Assembly: GCA_017469275.1 (NCBI GenBank)
Contig: JAFUGT010000148.1
Span: forward strand, 1-42,828
DNA from: Lachnospiraceae bacterium
GTDB taxonomy: Bacteria > Bacillota > Clostridia > Lachnospirales > Lachnospiraceae
DNA length: 42,828 nucleotides
Reading direction: 5' to 3'
Shown here: in pieces, positions 16,021 to 24,368 of the stretch
Numbering within the stretch: the first letter of the stretch is position 1
How the letters are laid out: each line of letters begins with the position of its first letter
The notes under the pieces: generated by a model
Database searches by the model: none
Seen by the model: only the letters and a program-made list of their open reading frames with translations
Told to the model about the DNA's origin: nothing
Made by a program: the position numbers and the translations under genes

Positions 16021-16311
16021 ATGGGATTGACGAAAGCTCAATGTGTGGAAATGCTTAACAGGAAATATGAAGAGACCGGTGTGTATCCTAAGAAATCTGA
16101 TTTCTCGGAAGAAGAAGTCACTGCGGTCAAGTCGTATTTTGGACCATGGCCGAGAGCGTTAGAAGCCGCAGGAATCAAAGAGGCAAAACCCATAACAAAG
16201 AAAGAACAAAGACAGCAGAAACGTATTCTTAAGAAAAGGGCTATAAATGCTAAGCGAAAAATAATGAAAAAACAAAATGTGGCGGAGAAGAAAGGAAAGG
16301 AAGAAATATGA
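16021..16311 (+). CDS. Small protein with homing-endonuclease-associated repeat
   Basis: A 96-residue protein, first in the riboswitch operon. Residues about 5-55 match the small repeat found beside homing endonucleases and in HNH-linked proteins (EMLNRKYEETGVYPKKSDF, then SYFGPWPRALEAAGI). This repeat is a DNA-binding helical unit. The rest is a highly basic tail (KKEQRQQKRILKKRAINAKR). No nuclease motif is present. Its stop overlaps the start of the next gene (ATGA at 16308), so the two are translationally coupled. It may be a DNA-binding regulator of the operon, but this is a guess. Confidence 0.75.
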   Translation: MGLTKAQCVEMLNRKYEETGVYPKKSDFSEEEVTAVKSYFGPWPRALEAAGIKEAKPITKKEQRQQKRILKKRAINAKRKIMKKQNVAEKKGKEEI

Positions 16312-18878
16312 TTCAAACAAGAAACAAAAAGATTTTCTCCTGGGTACTGATTCTCGCAATGGTAATCAGTGTGATTGCACCCGGAAGTGCAAGCGTTGTA
16401 AATGCTGAGGAGACATATGACGGATATGTATATGTCACAATTGAGCGCTTTACTTTAGGTCAGGGCCTTGCTGCAGAGCCGAAGAAGATTGGGTATCATG
16501 AAAGTGATAGTATGGCTGATATTTTGAAAAGAGGTTATGGCGAGGATGCTATAGTTGTCACAACCAGTTCGTGGGGGTCGACATTTGCCGGTTTTGTAGA
16601 TGGAGGAGAGCCGGAAGGTTGGACGGTTAATCAAATCCCTGAGAAGATAAGAACCGGCTTATCTATAGAAGCTGATTCGGGTTATGGATATTCATATCCG
16701 GCTGTTACAGTTGAAGATATTGAAAAAAATGGAAGAACTAAGGCTGATACACTTTCTAACGGTGATTATACCGGTCAATCATCACTTATGTCATGTATAG
16801 ATAATACTGCTGATCAGAAAGGTATATTTGCTCTTACGTATGGTGAAGAAGCAGATGGCAGTCATTTTCATAATGGCTCTGTATATCGTATTGAATTTGG
16901 CATTTACCATTATAGCGATGATTTGAATATAACATGGTCACAACCTATGATTGATTTTCCCGATAAGGATGATCTTATCAGGGATATCGTTGATTATTCA
17001 GGCGATAAGGCACAGGCAGTATATAAGAATGCGGTTGCCACTTTAGAAGATTGGGATGCTACTGCAGAGGAAGTGGATAAAGCAGAAAATGCACTTGAAG
17101 CTGCCGCTAAATATGAGACAATATATAAGGACTCTCTTAAAAATCTTAAGGATGGTCTGGAAAATCCGGGTTATAAAGATGAGTGGGCTGTCTTATCAAT
17201 AACAAGAGCCGGTCTTGCTGATGATCAGTGGAAGTCTTCTTATATTGATAATGTAGCTGAGAACGTGAAGAAAATAGGGTCAAATGTTTTAGATACAACC
17301 GGATGGTCTTATGCAACAGAAAATGCAAGGGTAGTAATAGGATTAACCGCAGCAGGAGGAAATCCAACGGATGTAGCAGGTTATAATCTGTTAGAGCCGC
17401 TTGCTGATTATAAAAAGGTATCAGGTCAGGGAATAAATGGTATAATATTTGCTCTGATTGCATTGGATACGAAAAATTATGACATTCCTGAGTTGAATTC
17501 AACTGATGGAGAGCAGACAACCAGAGCAAAACTCATTAATGGGATAGTAAATGCTGAACTTAAAGATGGAGGATGGACTTACTTTGGAGATGATGCAGAT
17601 GTGGATCTGACAGGTATGGCAATTCAGGCGTTAGCACCTTATTATAAAGGAAATGAACAGGTGAAGACTGCGGTTGACCGTGGACTTGAGTATTTATCAA
17701 AGGCACAGGATAACAGTGGAGCATTTAATAATTATGCTGCAAAATTGACAAGTGATAGTACTGCACAGGTTGTATGTGCTTTGTCGGCATTGGGACAAGA
17801 TGCAGATTCTGATGAAGCGTTTGTCAAAGGTAATAACTCGGCATTAGAAGCACTGCTCTCATTTTATGACGCAGATGCGAAATCTTTTAAAGCCGGTTCT
17901 TCGGATGATGAGATTAACGCCTATTCTACATTGCAGGTATTATACGCTCTTACCGCTTATGATATGATGAACAATGGAAAGGGCAGATTGTATATGTCAA
18001 AGGATCATGAGCATGGTAAAATTGAGTTAAATGGAGCTAAAGAGTCAACATGTACTGTTGTCGGTTACACAGGGGATAAAGTGTGTGTTGAATGTGGTGC
18101 AGTTGTTGAAAAGGGAAACAATATAGACAAGAAACCTCATACTTCTGTTGAAATTCCGGCTGTTGCTGCCACAGAGACAAAAGCAGGAAAAACCGCTGGT
18201 AAGAAATGTTCGGTATGTGGCGAGATATTAGAGGCGCCAAAGGATGTTCCGGCAACAGGTAAGAAAGAAACAACAGATGTACCAAAAACCGACAAAGAAG
18301 TGTTGCCTTCAGAATATAAAGCAACAAGCACTGCGTCGTCTAATCCAACAGTAGAATACGCGGGTGCAACTGATAATAATAAGGCGGTAGTAACGATTCA
18401 GAATACGGTCAAAGACTCTAACAGTGTATCTTACAAAGTTACTAAGGTGGCTGATAATGCATTTGCCGGTAACAAGATTATTACTGATGTTACAATGGGT
18501 GAGAATATAACCGAGATCGGAGCTAATGCATTTAAGAACTGTACAAAGCTTTCCGGTATCATAATACAAAGTGACAGTATTGCTAAGATTGATGAGAGTG
18601 CCTTTGCCGGTGCCAAAGCCCTCAAGGAAGTGGACTTTTCAGAGTGTAAGCTTCAGACAATAGACAAAAATGCATTTTCAGGATGTAAGAAGCTTAAGAG
18701 TATCAAGATAAATGGTAACAAGCTTACGAAAGTCGGTAAGAACGCATTTAAGAATATCAAGAAAAATGCTAAGATAATAATTTATGCAAAGAATAAGAAA
18801 GCCTATAAGAAGGTCGTTAAACTGATTAAAAAGTCAGGTGCAAAGAAGGTAAAATACTCTTATAAGAAGAAAAAATGA
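16308..18878 (+). CDS. Secreted DUF4430-like / alpha-alpha toroid protein with LRR_5 tail
   Basis: This 856-residue exported protein has a signal peptide at residues 1-34 (VVNAEE cleavage region). Residues about 38-225 include a DUF4430-related segment (VYVTIERFTLGQGLAAEP, then EGWTVNQIP). Residues about 270-565 form alpha/alpha-toroid repeats of the prenyltransferase/squalene-cyclase type, with DGGWTYFGDDADVDLTGMAI near 418 and AQDNSGAFNNY near 466. Residues about 570-660 carry two Cys-pair modules (CVECG, CSVCG) common in surface proteins. Residues 667-856 are an LRR_5 module with a lysine-rich end. Toroid plus DUF4430 is the domain pair of intrinsic factor and transcobalamin. Under a B12 riboswitch, it is best read as a cobalamin-binding surface protein. 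Catalytic Asp-rich cyclase motifs are not seen. Function is inference. Confidence 0.85.
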   Translation: MIQTRNKKIFSWVLILAMVISVIAPGSASVVNAEETYDGYVYVTIERFTLGQGLAAEPKKIGYHESDSMADILKRGYGEDAIVVTTSSWGSTFAGFVDGGEPEGWTVNQIPEKIRTGLSIEADSGYGYSYPAVTVEDIEKNGRTKADTLSNGDYTGQSSLMSCIDNTADQKGIFALTYGEEADGSHFHNGSVYRIEFGIYHYSDDLNITWSQPMIDFPDKDDLIRDIVDYSGDKAQAVYKNAVATLEDWDATAEEVDKAENALEAAAKYETIYKDSLKNLKDGLENPGYKDEWAVLSITRAGLADDQWKSSYIDNVAENVKKIGSNVLDTTGWSYATENARVVIGLTAAGGNPTDVAGYNLLEPLADYKKVSGQGINGIIFALIALDTKNYDIPELNSTDGEQTTRAKLINGIVNAELKDGGWTYFGDDADVDLTGMAIQALAPYYKGNEQVKTAVDRGLEYLSKAQDNSGAFNNYAAKLTSDSTAQVVCALSALGQDADSDEAFVKGNNSALEALLSFYDADAKSFKAGSSDDEINAYSTLQVLYALTAYDMMNNGKGRLYMSKDHEHGKIELNGAKESTCTVVGYTGDKVCVECGAVVEKGNNIDKKPHTSVEIPAVAATETKAGKTAGKKCSVCGEILEAPKDVPATGKKETTDVPKTDKEVLPSEYKATSTASSNPTVEYAGATDNNKAVVTIQNTVKDSNSVSYKVTKVADNAFAGNKIITDVTMGENITEIGANAFKNCTKLSGIIIQSDSIAKIDESAFAGAKALKEVDFSECKLQTIDKNAFSGCKKLKSIKINGNKLTKVGKNAFKNIKKNAKIIIYAKNKKAYKKVVKLIKKSGAKKVKYSYKKKK

Positions 18879-18957
18879 GAGTAATTGCAAAACAAGCAAC
18901 AGTATTATTATGTTTCGCAATCACTTATCTATTAGAAATATAGAAGGAGGCATCCCT

Positions 18958-20181
18958 ATGAAGCAGAATAGATGGAAAAAGATTATCGGTATAATTCTGC
19001 TTGTGGGGGTGCTTGTTCTTTCTTTCTGGTATGGCGGTAACGCACCGGGATTGCAGGGTTTTTCAGTTAATTCGGATGTGAGCGACAACACAACAAATGC
19101 AGTAGGTGCGGATGTAGATAATGAGAGAACTGTCGAGAAGGATAATGGCGACAGGGACAATACACACAAAACTGAGCTTGATGACGGAAACATAATTACC
19201 GATGAAAAGGATTATCCGGAACGAACAACTAATCAAAATGCAAATCGGGATAATAATAAGCAAAATGCCAGGGAATCAAAAAAAGAGAAAAAATCAGGTC
19301 TGTTAGGGCAGATCATGATGAAGATTAAGAAGATTGGTTCTTCTAATAGATCTAAGAAAAATAATCCCCAGTTAAGCAAAAGAGCACAGAAGAACGCCAA
19401 TCGGGCAGCGGATAAAAGTATTAAGAAAAACAAGAAGAAGACAGCTCAAAATAATAAAAGTAATAAAACAGATAACAGTAATAAAAGAGACAACAGTAAT
19501 ACGTCTGATAGTAACAGTAAAAGTGAAGGCAGTGCCGCTAACGGCAATAATAAAAGTGACTACAATGCCTCGGATGGCAATAATATAGATAAAGCGCAGC
19601 AGGATAGTAAGGGAAATTCCAGGACAACAGATGATGGTTCTGATAGCAGGAAAGCAGATTCGGCTGGCGCGGAGGAAGGTAACACCCAAAAGAATTTTGC
19701 AGATAACGAAGATACAGGTGAAGATAATAGCGATAACGTGGTTGACGGCAGTACCAAAGATAATGGAGACTATCTGACCTGTACAATCTATATATCCTGT
19801 GCAAGCGTGTTAAATCATATGGATAAGTTGAGCGATGCGGCGAAGAAAGTAGTTCCGGATGACGGAGTTATACTGAATTTAACCACAGTTAAAGTTAAAA
19901 AAGATGCGACAGTATTTGATGTGCTGCAAAAGGCGGCCAGGGATAATAAGGTTCATCTGGAATATAATTTTACACCGGCCTATAAGACCTATTATATAGA
20001 AGGTATCGGCAATCTATATCAGTTTGATGCCGGTAATCTTTCCGGGTGGCTATACAGTGTAAATGATGAGTTCCCCGGAGTAGGCTGTTCAAGCTGCAAG
20101 GTCAAAGACGGAGATTGTATCAAATGGGTATACACCTGCAATTTCGGTAAAGATGTGGGTGGATATGTGTTTGATGAATAG
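18958..20181 (+). CDS. Membrane-anchored DUF4430 protein
   Basis: A 407-residue protein. I chose the ATG at 18958, which follows AGAAGGAGG, over an in-frame ATG at 18910. Residues about 7-28 (KIIGIILLVGVLVLSFWYGG) are an uncleaved signal anchor; no lipobox Cys is seen. Residues about 35-270 are a long hydrophilic Asn/Asp/Lys/Ser spacer likely to cross the cell wall. Residues about 278-407 are a DUF4430 domain (TVKVKKDATVFDVLQKAA, GNLSGWLYSVNDEFPGVGCS, then KDGDCIKWVYTCNFGKDVGG), the fold of the transcobalamin C-terminal domain. It probably hands the ligand from the secreted toroid protein to the ECF transporter. A palindromic repeat copy begins at its stop codon. Confidence 0.88.
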   Translation: MKQNRWKKIIGIILLVGVLVLSFWYGGNAPGLQGFSVNSDVSDNTTNAVGADVDNERTVEKDNGDRDNTHKTELDDGNIITDEKDYPERTTNQNANRDNNKQNARESKKEKKSGLLGQIMMKIKKIGSSNRSKKNNPQLSKRAQKNANRAADKSIKKNKKKTAQNNKSNKTDNSNKRDNSNTSDSNSKSEGSAANGNNKSDYNASDGNNIDKAQQDSKGNSRTTDDGSDSRKADSAGAEEGNTQKNFADNEDTGEDNSDNVVDGSTKDNGDYLTCTIYISCASVLNHMDKLSDAAKKVVPDDGVILNLTTVKVKKDATVFDVLQKAARDNKVHLEYNFTPAYKTYYIEGIGNLYQFDAGNLSGWLYSVNDEFPGVGCSSCKVKDGDCIKWVYTCNFGKDVGGYVFDE

Positions 20182-20263
20182 CACAAATGAAGCAACGAAG
20201 TTGCGGCATATGCGCAGGCAGATGATTTGTGGCTTGTATATGTGGAGTTTCGTGAATAGTAAC
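20182..20263. repeat. Half copy of a palindromic repeat element
   Basis: About 82 bases nearly identical to 21216-21297: CACAAAT, GCAACGAAGTTGC hairpin, CAGATGATTTGTGGCTTGTA, TATGTGGAGT and GTGAATAGTAAC. It lacks the left half of the element seen at 21105-21297. It begins at the TAG of the DUF4430 gene and lies between it and the ECF T gene. Confidence 0.85.
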
Positions 20264-20291
20264 GAATAATATGATATGCAGAGGTTATTAT

Positions 20292-21134
20292 ATGGAGCAG
20301 TATCATCCGATAATCAATATAATATATTTTGGACTTGTGATTGGGTGTAGTATGGTTTTTCTGCACCCTGTTTGTCTGTTGATAAGTATAGTGTGTGCGG
20401 CCGTGTATACCGTTATCCTGTTTGGCAGAGAAAAAGCGGTTAAGGGCTTTGCCGGAGTAGCAATTCTAATGTTTTTGACCGCTCTTATCAATCCCACCTT
20501 CTCTCATCAGGGAGTAACGGAGCTTATGGAACTCCCCGGAGGAAATATGCTTACTTTGGAATCGATTTTCTTTGGAATCGGCGCGGCGTTTATGCTTGGC
20601 TCAACTTTACTCTGGTTCAGAATTGCCGGTGAAATATTAACTGAAGATAAAATTGTGTATCTGTTTGGCAGCATTTTTCCTATTCTTGGTCTGTTGCTTT
20701 CAATGATTCTCGGTTTTATTCCTAAGATAAGGAGAAAGTATTCCGAGATAACCATGTGCAGAAATAATGGTAAAAAAACTTCATTCAGACATCATGCAGA
20801 CAATATATCCATACTGATAACCTGGATGTTAGAGGACTCTGTTGAAATGGGAAAAAGTATGAAGGGACGGGGGTATGGATTGCCCGGACGCACCAGATAC
20901 ACAGTGTTCCGGTTTACAAAAAGAGACAGGCGAATGCTTCTTTTTATGGTCCTTGCGGGAGTATATGTTATAATCGGAAGTATAAATGGAGCTTTGGAAT
21001 GGTGCTATTATCCTGTAACTATGGGTGCGGGATTGGGGCTTTATTCACTCAGTGTATATGCGATGTATGTGATGTTATGTGCATGCCCTGTTTTTGAAGA
21101 ATTTGTTACTATTCACAGTAGATATAAGTTATGA
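20292..21134 (+). CDS. ECF transporter T component (EcfT/CbiQ family)
   Basis: A 280-residue integral membrane protein with about six hydrophobic segments. The start at ATG 20292 is preferred to 20271 because GAGG lies at 20281-20284. The cytosolic coupling helix motif SMKGRGYGLPGRTRY (near residues 198-212) matches the Ala-Arg-Gly signature of ECF T subunits that contact the two ATPases. It scaffolds the ATPases and the substrate-binding S subunit; both are encoded by the next gene. The distance between them (about 240 bp) is filled by a large palindromic element. In a cobalamin-riboswitch operon it corresponds in role to CbrU of the Lactobacillus B12 transporter. Confidence 0.9.
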   Translation: MEQYHPIINIIYFGLVIGCSMVFLHPVCLLISIVCAAVYTVILFGREKAVKGFAGVAILMFLTALINPTFSHQGVTELMELPGGNMLTLESIFFGIGAAFMLGSTLLWFRIAGEILTEDKIVYLFGSIFPILGLLLSMILGFIPKIRRKYSEITMCRNNGKKTSFRHHADNISILITWMLEDSVEMGKSMKGRGYGLPGRTRYTVFRFTKRDRRMLLFMVLAGVYVIIGSINGALEWCYYPVTMGAGLGLYSLSVYAMYVMLCACPVFEEFVTIHSRYKL

Positions 21135-21297
21135 TATGTGCTTTAACATGCTTGCATGATTAAACACATATCCTAACTTATATCGAAACTGTGAAGCAGG
21201 AACTCCACATACAGCCACAAATAAAGCAACGAAGTTGCGACATATGCGTAAGCAGATGATTTGTGGCTTGTATATGTGGAGTGCTGTGAATAGTAAC
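21105..21297. repeat. Nested palindromic element (full copy)
   Basis: The outer arms GTTACTATTCACAG (21105-21118) and CTGTGAATAGTAAC (21284-21297) are perfect inverted repeats. Inside are two long hairpins. At 21121-21184, GATATAAGTTATGATATGTG pairs with its near complement around CATGC-TT-GCATG. At 21202-21282, ACTCCACATA and GCCACAAAT pair with ATTTGTGGC and TATATGTGGAGT around a GCAACGAAGTTGC mini-hairpin. The left arm includes the last codons of the ECF T gene. It has no coding capacity. It resembles a MITE- or REP-like element; the right half is repeated at 20182-20263. Confidence 0.85.
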
Positions 21298-21373
21298 AAG
21301 AATTTCGATATAGTATCAGAGAAAGAAGCAGATACGCGTGAATGTGTATTACAATGTAAATGGGAGATAAGAG

Positions 21374-24238
21374 ATGAAAGCGGTAGAGGTCAACAAACTT
21401 ACATTTTCATATAATGGATATGATAACCTTGCTCTTGACAGGGTTTCTTTTGATGTGGAGCAGGGGGAGATAATGTTGGTTATCGGAGAATCCGGATGTG
21501 GAAAGACAACACTTCTAAGGCATCTCAAGCCCTCCCATTTTCCTGTGGGGAAAATCAGTGTTTCCAGCGAGATTAACATTTTCGGTAAATCCATTGAAAA
21601 CTTATCCGATGAGGAGGCATCCTTTAAGATAGGATTTGTTGGACAACAGGTGGACGAGACTTCGGTAACGGATAAGGTGTGGCATGAACTGGCATTCGGA
21701 CTTGAGAGTATGGGCTGTGATCAGGCCTATATGCAGGCAAGAGTCGCGGAGATGACTGCATTTTTCGGATTGGAAAATATTTATCATGAAAAAATCTCCG
21801 AGCTTTCAGGCGGGCAGAAGCAGATCGTCAATCTGGCGGCAGTCATGGTCATGGAGCCTGAGATATTGATACTGGACGAACCTACCAGTCAGCTTGACCC
21901 CAATTCATCGGCGGAATTCTTTCACATGATAAGGAAGATACATGAGGAACTGGGAACCACAATTATAATAACGGAACATCGCCTGGAAGATATTCTTCCC
22001 ATTGCAGATAAAGTGATGGTGCTGCATAAGGGAAAGCAGCTTGTTATGGGAAGTCCAAGACGGGTATGTAAATTTCTGTATGAACATAAGCTGCCACTGT
22101 TCCGGTCTATGCCTGTGGCTGCGCGGATATATTGTAATGTAAGTAATGTAGAACCCCGAAATGACTCAAGGAATAATTCTTTAGGAAATACAACGGAGAA
22201 GGGGACATCGAATTATCATCTTGATTATAAAGAAATTAATAAATATGGGTTGAATGACGGTATGCCCCTTTCCGTAAATGAAGGCAGAAAATTCATAAAA
22301 GGTATATTTGATAGCAAGGATATTAGAACATTTTGGGATGAGACTGATGATAATATATTATCAGGAAAAGTATCTCCCACAGAAAAGAATGTCACACCTA
22401 AAAAAAGTCCGCATATAAAAGACAGTGCAGAGCGATTATCGAAGGGAGATAAAGAAGAAGCCGCAATAATAACAGATGAGGTATGGTTCCGATATAAAAA
22501 ATCCGGCATTGATGTGTTAAAAGCGTGTGAACTCAAAGTGCCAAAGGGAAAGATTACAGCGGTACTCGGTGGGAACGGTGCTGGTAAATCTACGTTGTTA
22601 AAATTGATAAACGGTAATATTACCCCGTATCTTGGTACTGTTAAATCCGGGAATAATACTATAGCCATGCTTCCGCAAAATCCTCAGGCTATGTTTGCGA
22701 AAAAAACTGTAAGGGAAGAACTTGAGGAAGCATATATTAATGAAATCGTGAGTAACAGTAAAGTGCGTAATTCAAATGAAAACGCAGACAAACGGAAGAA
22801 TTTGAACAGTGGTATAAATGACCGGGATGAGATGTTGTATCAGGTGGTAAAAGATTTTGATTTGTCGGAATGTCTTGGCAGACATCCTTTTGATCTGTCC
22901 GGCGGACAGATGGAGAAACTGGCTTTGGCGAAGATAGTGTTGATGGATAGAGATATTATACTGTTGGATGAGCCCGGTAAAGGTATGGACTATGCTTTTA
23001 AGGAGCGGTTAGGTGAGTTTCTTAAGAGTATGACCGATAAAGGAAAGACCATACTTTTAGTAAGTCATGATGTGGAATTTTGCGCAAAATATGCCGACTA
23101 CTGCGGAATGTTTTTTGATGGTCATATAGTTTCGTTAAATGACAGAAGAACATTTTTCCTTCAAAATGCATTTTATACAACCGCAGTAAGACGAATGACT
23201 AAAGGAATGGTTGATGCAGTTACGATTAAAGATTTGTATGATCTGCTTGGTTTGGAGGAAATAAGGTCTGCCTGTGATGACACGGATATAAAGGATACCG
23301 GAGCAGGAGATGACGGAGCGAAGGATGTCGGAACAGAAGATGACGGAGCGAAGGATACCGGAGCAGAAGATACCGGAGCGAAGGGTGCCGTGGCGGAAGA
23401 TACTGTAGCGAAGGACAGGGATGACCGCGGGGAGTCCACTGACGATAGTTTTAGGGACACAATAAGCCACTATAAAGACGGAGAAAAGAAGCCTAAGATA
23501 AGCAGCATATTGCCACCGCTGTTGTTGCTTGTGGTGATGCCATTTACTATATATGTGGGATATGCACTGCTTCATCAGAGAAAATATTATTTTATTTCAT
23601 TGATGCTGATATTAGAGGCAGTGATTGCCTTTTTTCTGAGTTTTGAAGGCAGACGTCCCCACATGAGAGACATAATGACAATTGCGGTAATGAGTGCAAT
23701 TACGGCGTTGTCGAGAGCTATGTTCTATATGGTACCTGCAGTTAAACCCATGGCGGCTCTTACTATTATATCCGGTGTGGGACTTGGCAGTGTTTCCGGT
23801 TTTGTGGTAGGAGCACTTTCGATGTTGGTTTCGGACATTTTCTTCGGTCAGGGACCTTGGACACCATGGCAGATGTTTACTATGGGATTTCTTGGATTCT
23901 TGGGAGGGGCAGTTTTCAGTAAATTCGCAAAAGGTATGATGAGCGGCAACGTGTTTGTTAAAGAGAATGGAGAAAAACGGGATAAAGAAAGGTATGTGAA
24001 AAAGGGTATTCTTTCAATCAGCATTTTAGGAGCATTATCTGTTTTATTAATATACGGTGGTATTATGAATCCGGCTTCCATACTGATGTATCAGGAAAAT
24101 GTTACGTTAGATATGCTTCTTGCAAGTTATGCTCCCGGTTTTCCGATAGATTGCATTCACGCAGGGGCAACCTTTATTTTTCTATGGTTACTTACTGAGC
24201 CGATGTTGGAGAAACTTAACAGGGTGAAGAAGAAATAA
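21374..24238 (+). CDS. Fused ECF ATPase-ATPase-S component, probable cobalamin transporter
   Basis: A 954-residue three-part fusion. ATPase 1 (residues 1-240): Walker A GESGCGKT near 38, signature LSGGQKQ, Walker B ILILDEPTS. ATPase 2 (about 370-620): Walker A GGNGAGKST with Lys405, signature LSGGQME, Walker B IILLDEPGKGMD. An acidic Gly/Ala/Asp repeat linker (about 635-690) leads to a membrane S component (about 705-950) with two extra helices followed by MTIAVMSAITALSRAMFY and the GQGPWTPWQMF stretch of the clostridial S subunits linked to cobalamin (the CD3073/CbrT-like group). ATP hydrolysis drives toppling of the S unit to import vitamin. The specificity call rests on the riboswitch and neighbours. 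Ribosome binding site is weak. Confidence 0.9.
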   Translation: MKAVEVNKLTFSYNGYDNLALDRVSFDVEQGEIMLVIGESGCGKTTLLRHLKPSHFPVGKISVSSEINIFGKSIENLSDEEASFKIGFVGQQVDETSVTDKVWHELAFGLESMGCDQAYMQARVAEMTAFFGLENIYHEKISELSGGQKQIVNLAAVMVMEPEILILDEPTSQLDPNSSAEFFHMIRKIHEELGTTIIITEHRLEDILPIADKVMVLHKGKQLVMGSPRRVCKFLYEHKLPLFRSMPVAARIYCNVSNVEPRNDSRNNSLGNTTEKGTSNYHLDYKEINKYGLNDGMPLSVNEGRKFIKGIFDSKDIRTFWDETDDNILSGKVSPTEKNVTPKKSPHIKDSAERLSKGDKEEAAIITDEVWFRYKKSGIDVLKACELKVPKGKITAVLGGNGAGKSTLLKLINGNITPYLGTVKSGNNTIAMLPQNPQAMFAKKTVREELEEAYINEIVSNSKVRNSNENADKRKNLNSGINDRDEMLYQVVKDFDLSECLGRHPFDLSGGQMEKLALAKIVLMDRDIILLDEPGKGMDYAFKERLGEFLKSMTDKGKTILLVSHDVEFCAKYADYCGMFFDGHIVSLNDRRTFFLQNAFYTTAVRRMTKGMVDAVTIKDLYDLLGLEEIRSACDDTDIKDTGAGDDGAKDVGTEDDGAKDTGAEDTGAKGAVAEDTVAKDRDDRGESTDDSFRDTISHYKDGEKKPKISSILPPLLLLVVMPFTIYVGYALLHQRKYYFISLMLILEAVIAFFLSFEGRRPHMRDIMTIAVMSAITALSRAMFYMVPAVKPMAALTIISGVGLGSVSGFVVGALSMLVSDIFFGQGPWTPWQMFTMGFLGFLGGAVFSKFAKGMMSGNVFVKENGEKRDKERYVKKGILSISILGALSVLLIYGGIMNPASILMYQENVTLDMLLASYAPGFPIDCIHAGATFIFLWLLTEPMLEKLNRVKKK
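23283..23430 (+). repeat. Degenerate short repeats in the ATPase-S linker
   Basis: Units built on GACGGAGCGAAGGAT recur about eight times with changes and encode ED-x-GAKD-x-GAE. The repeat forms a flexible acidic hinge between ATPase 2 and the membrane S component and probably varies in length between strains. Confidence 0.75.
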
Positions 24239-24283
24239 GGAATGCAGTGACAATCCTGTGTTAATGGAAGCATTATCTTTCAG

Positions 24284-24312
24284 TTGAAAATAAACAGGTG
24301 TGGTTTTATAAT
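24284..24312 (+). promoter_or_regulatory. Sigma-A promoter of uppP
   Basis: TTGAAA at 24284-24289, 17-bp spacer, TATAAT at 24307-24312, 56 bp before the uppP start. It indicates that uppP is transcribed separately from the cobalamin operon. Confidence 0.8.
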
Positions 24313-24368
24313 AAAGTATAAAGATAAAACATAGAATAAATTTAGGACAGATATGAGAGGGATAGATT

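Noticed and set aside
16308-18878. Active squalene cyclase or prenyltransferase
   Set aside because: The protein is secreted, has DUF4430-like and LRR parts, and no Asp-rich catalytic or zinc-site motif is evident; the toroid is more likely a binding scaffold.
20182-21297. Insertion sequence ends around the ECF T gene
   Set aside because: The repeats are direct half copies with internal hairpins, and the enclosed gene is a transporter subunit, not a transposase.
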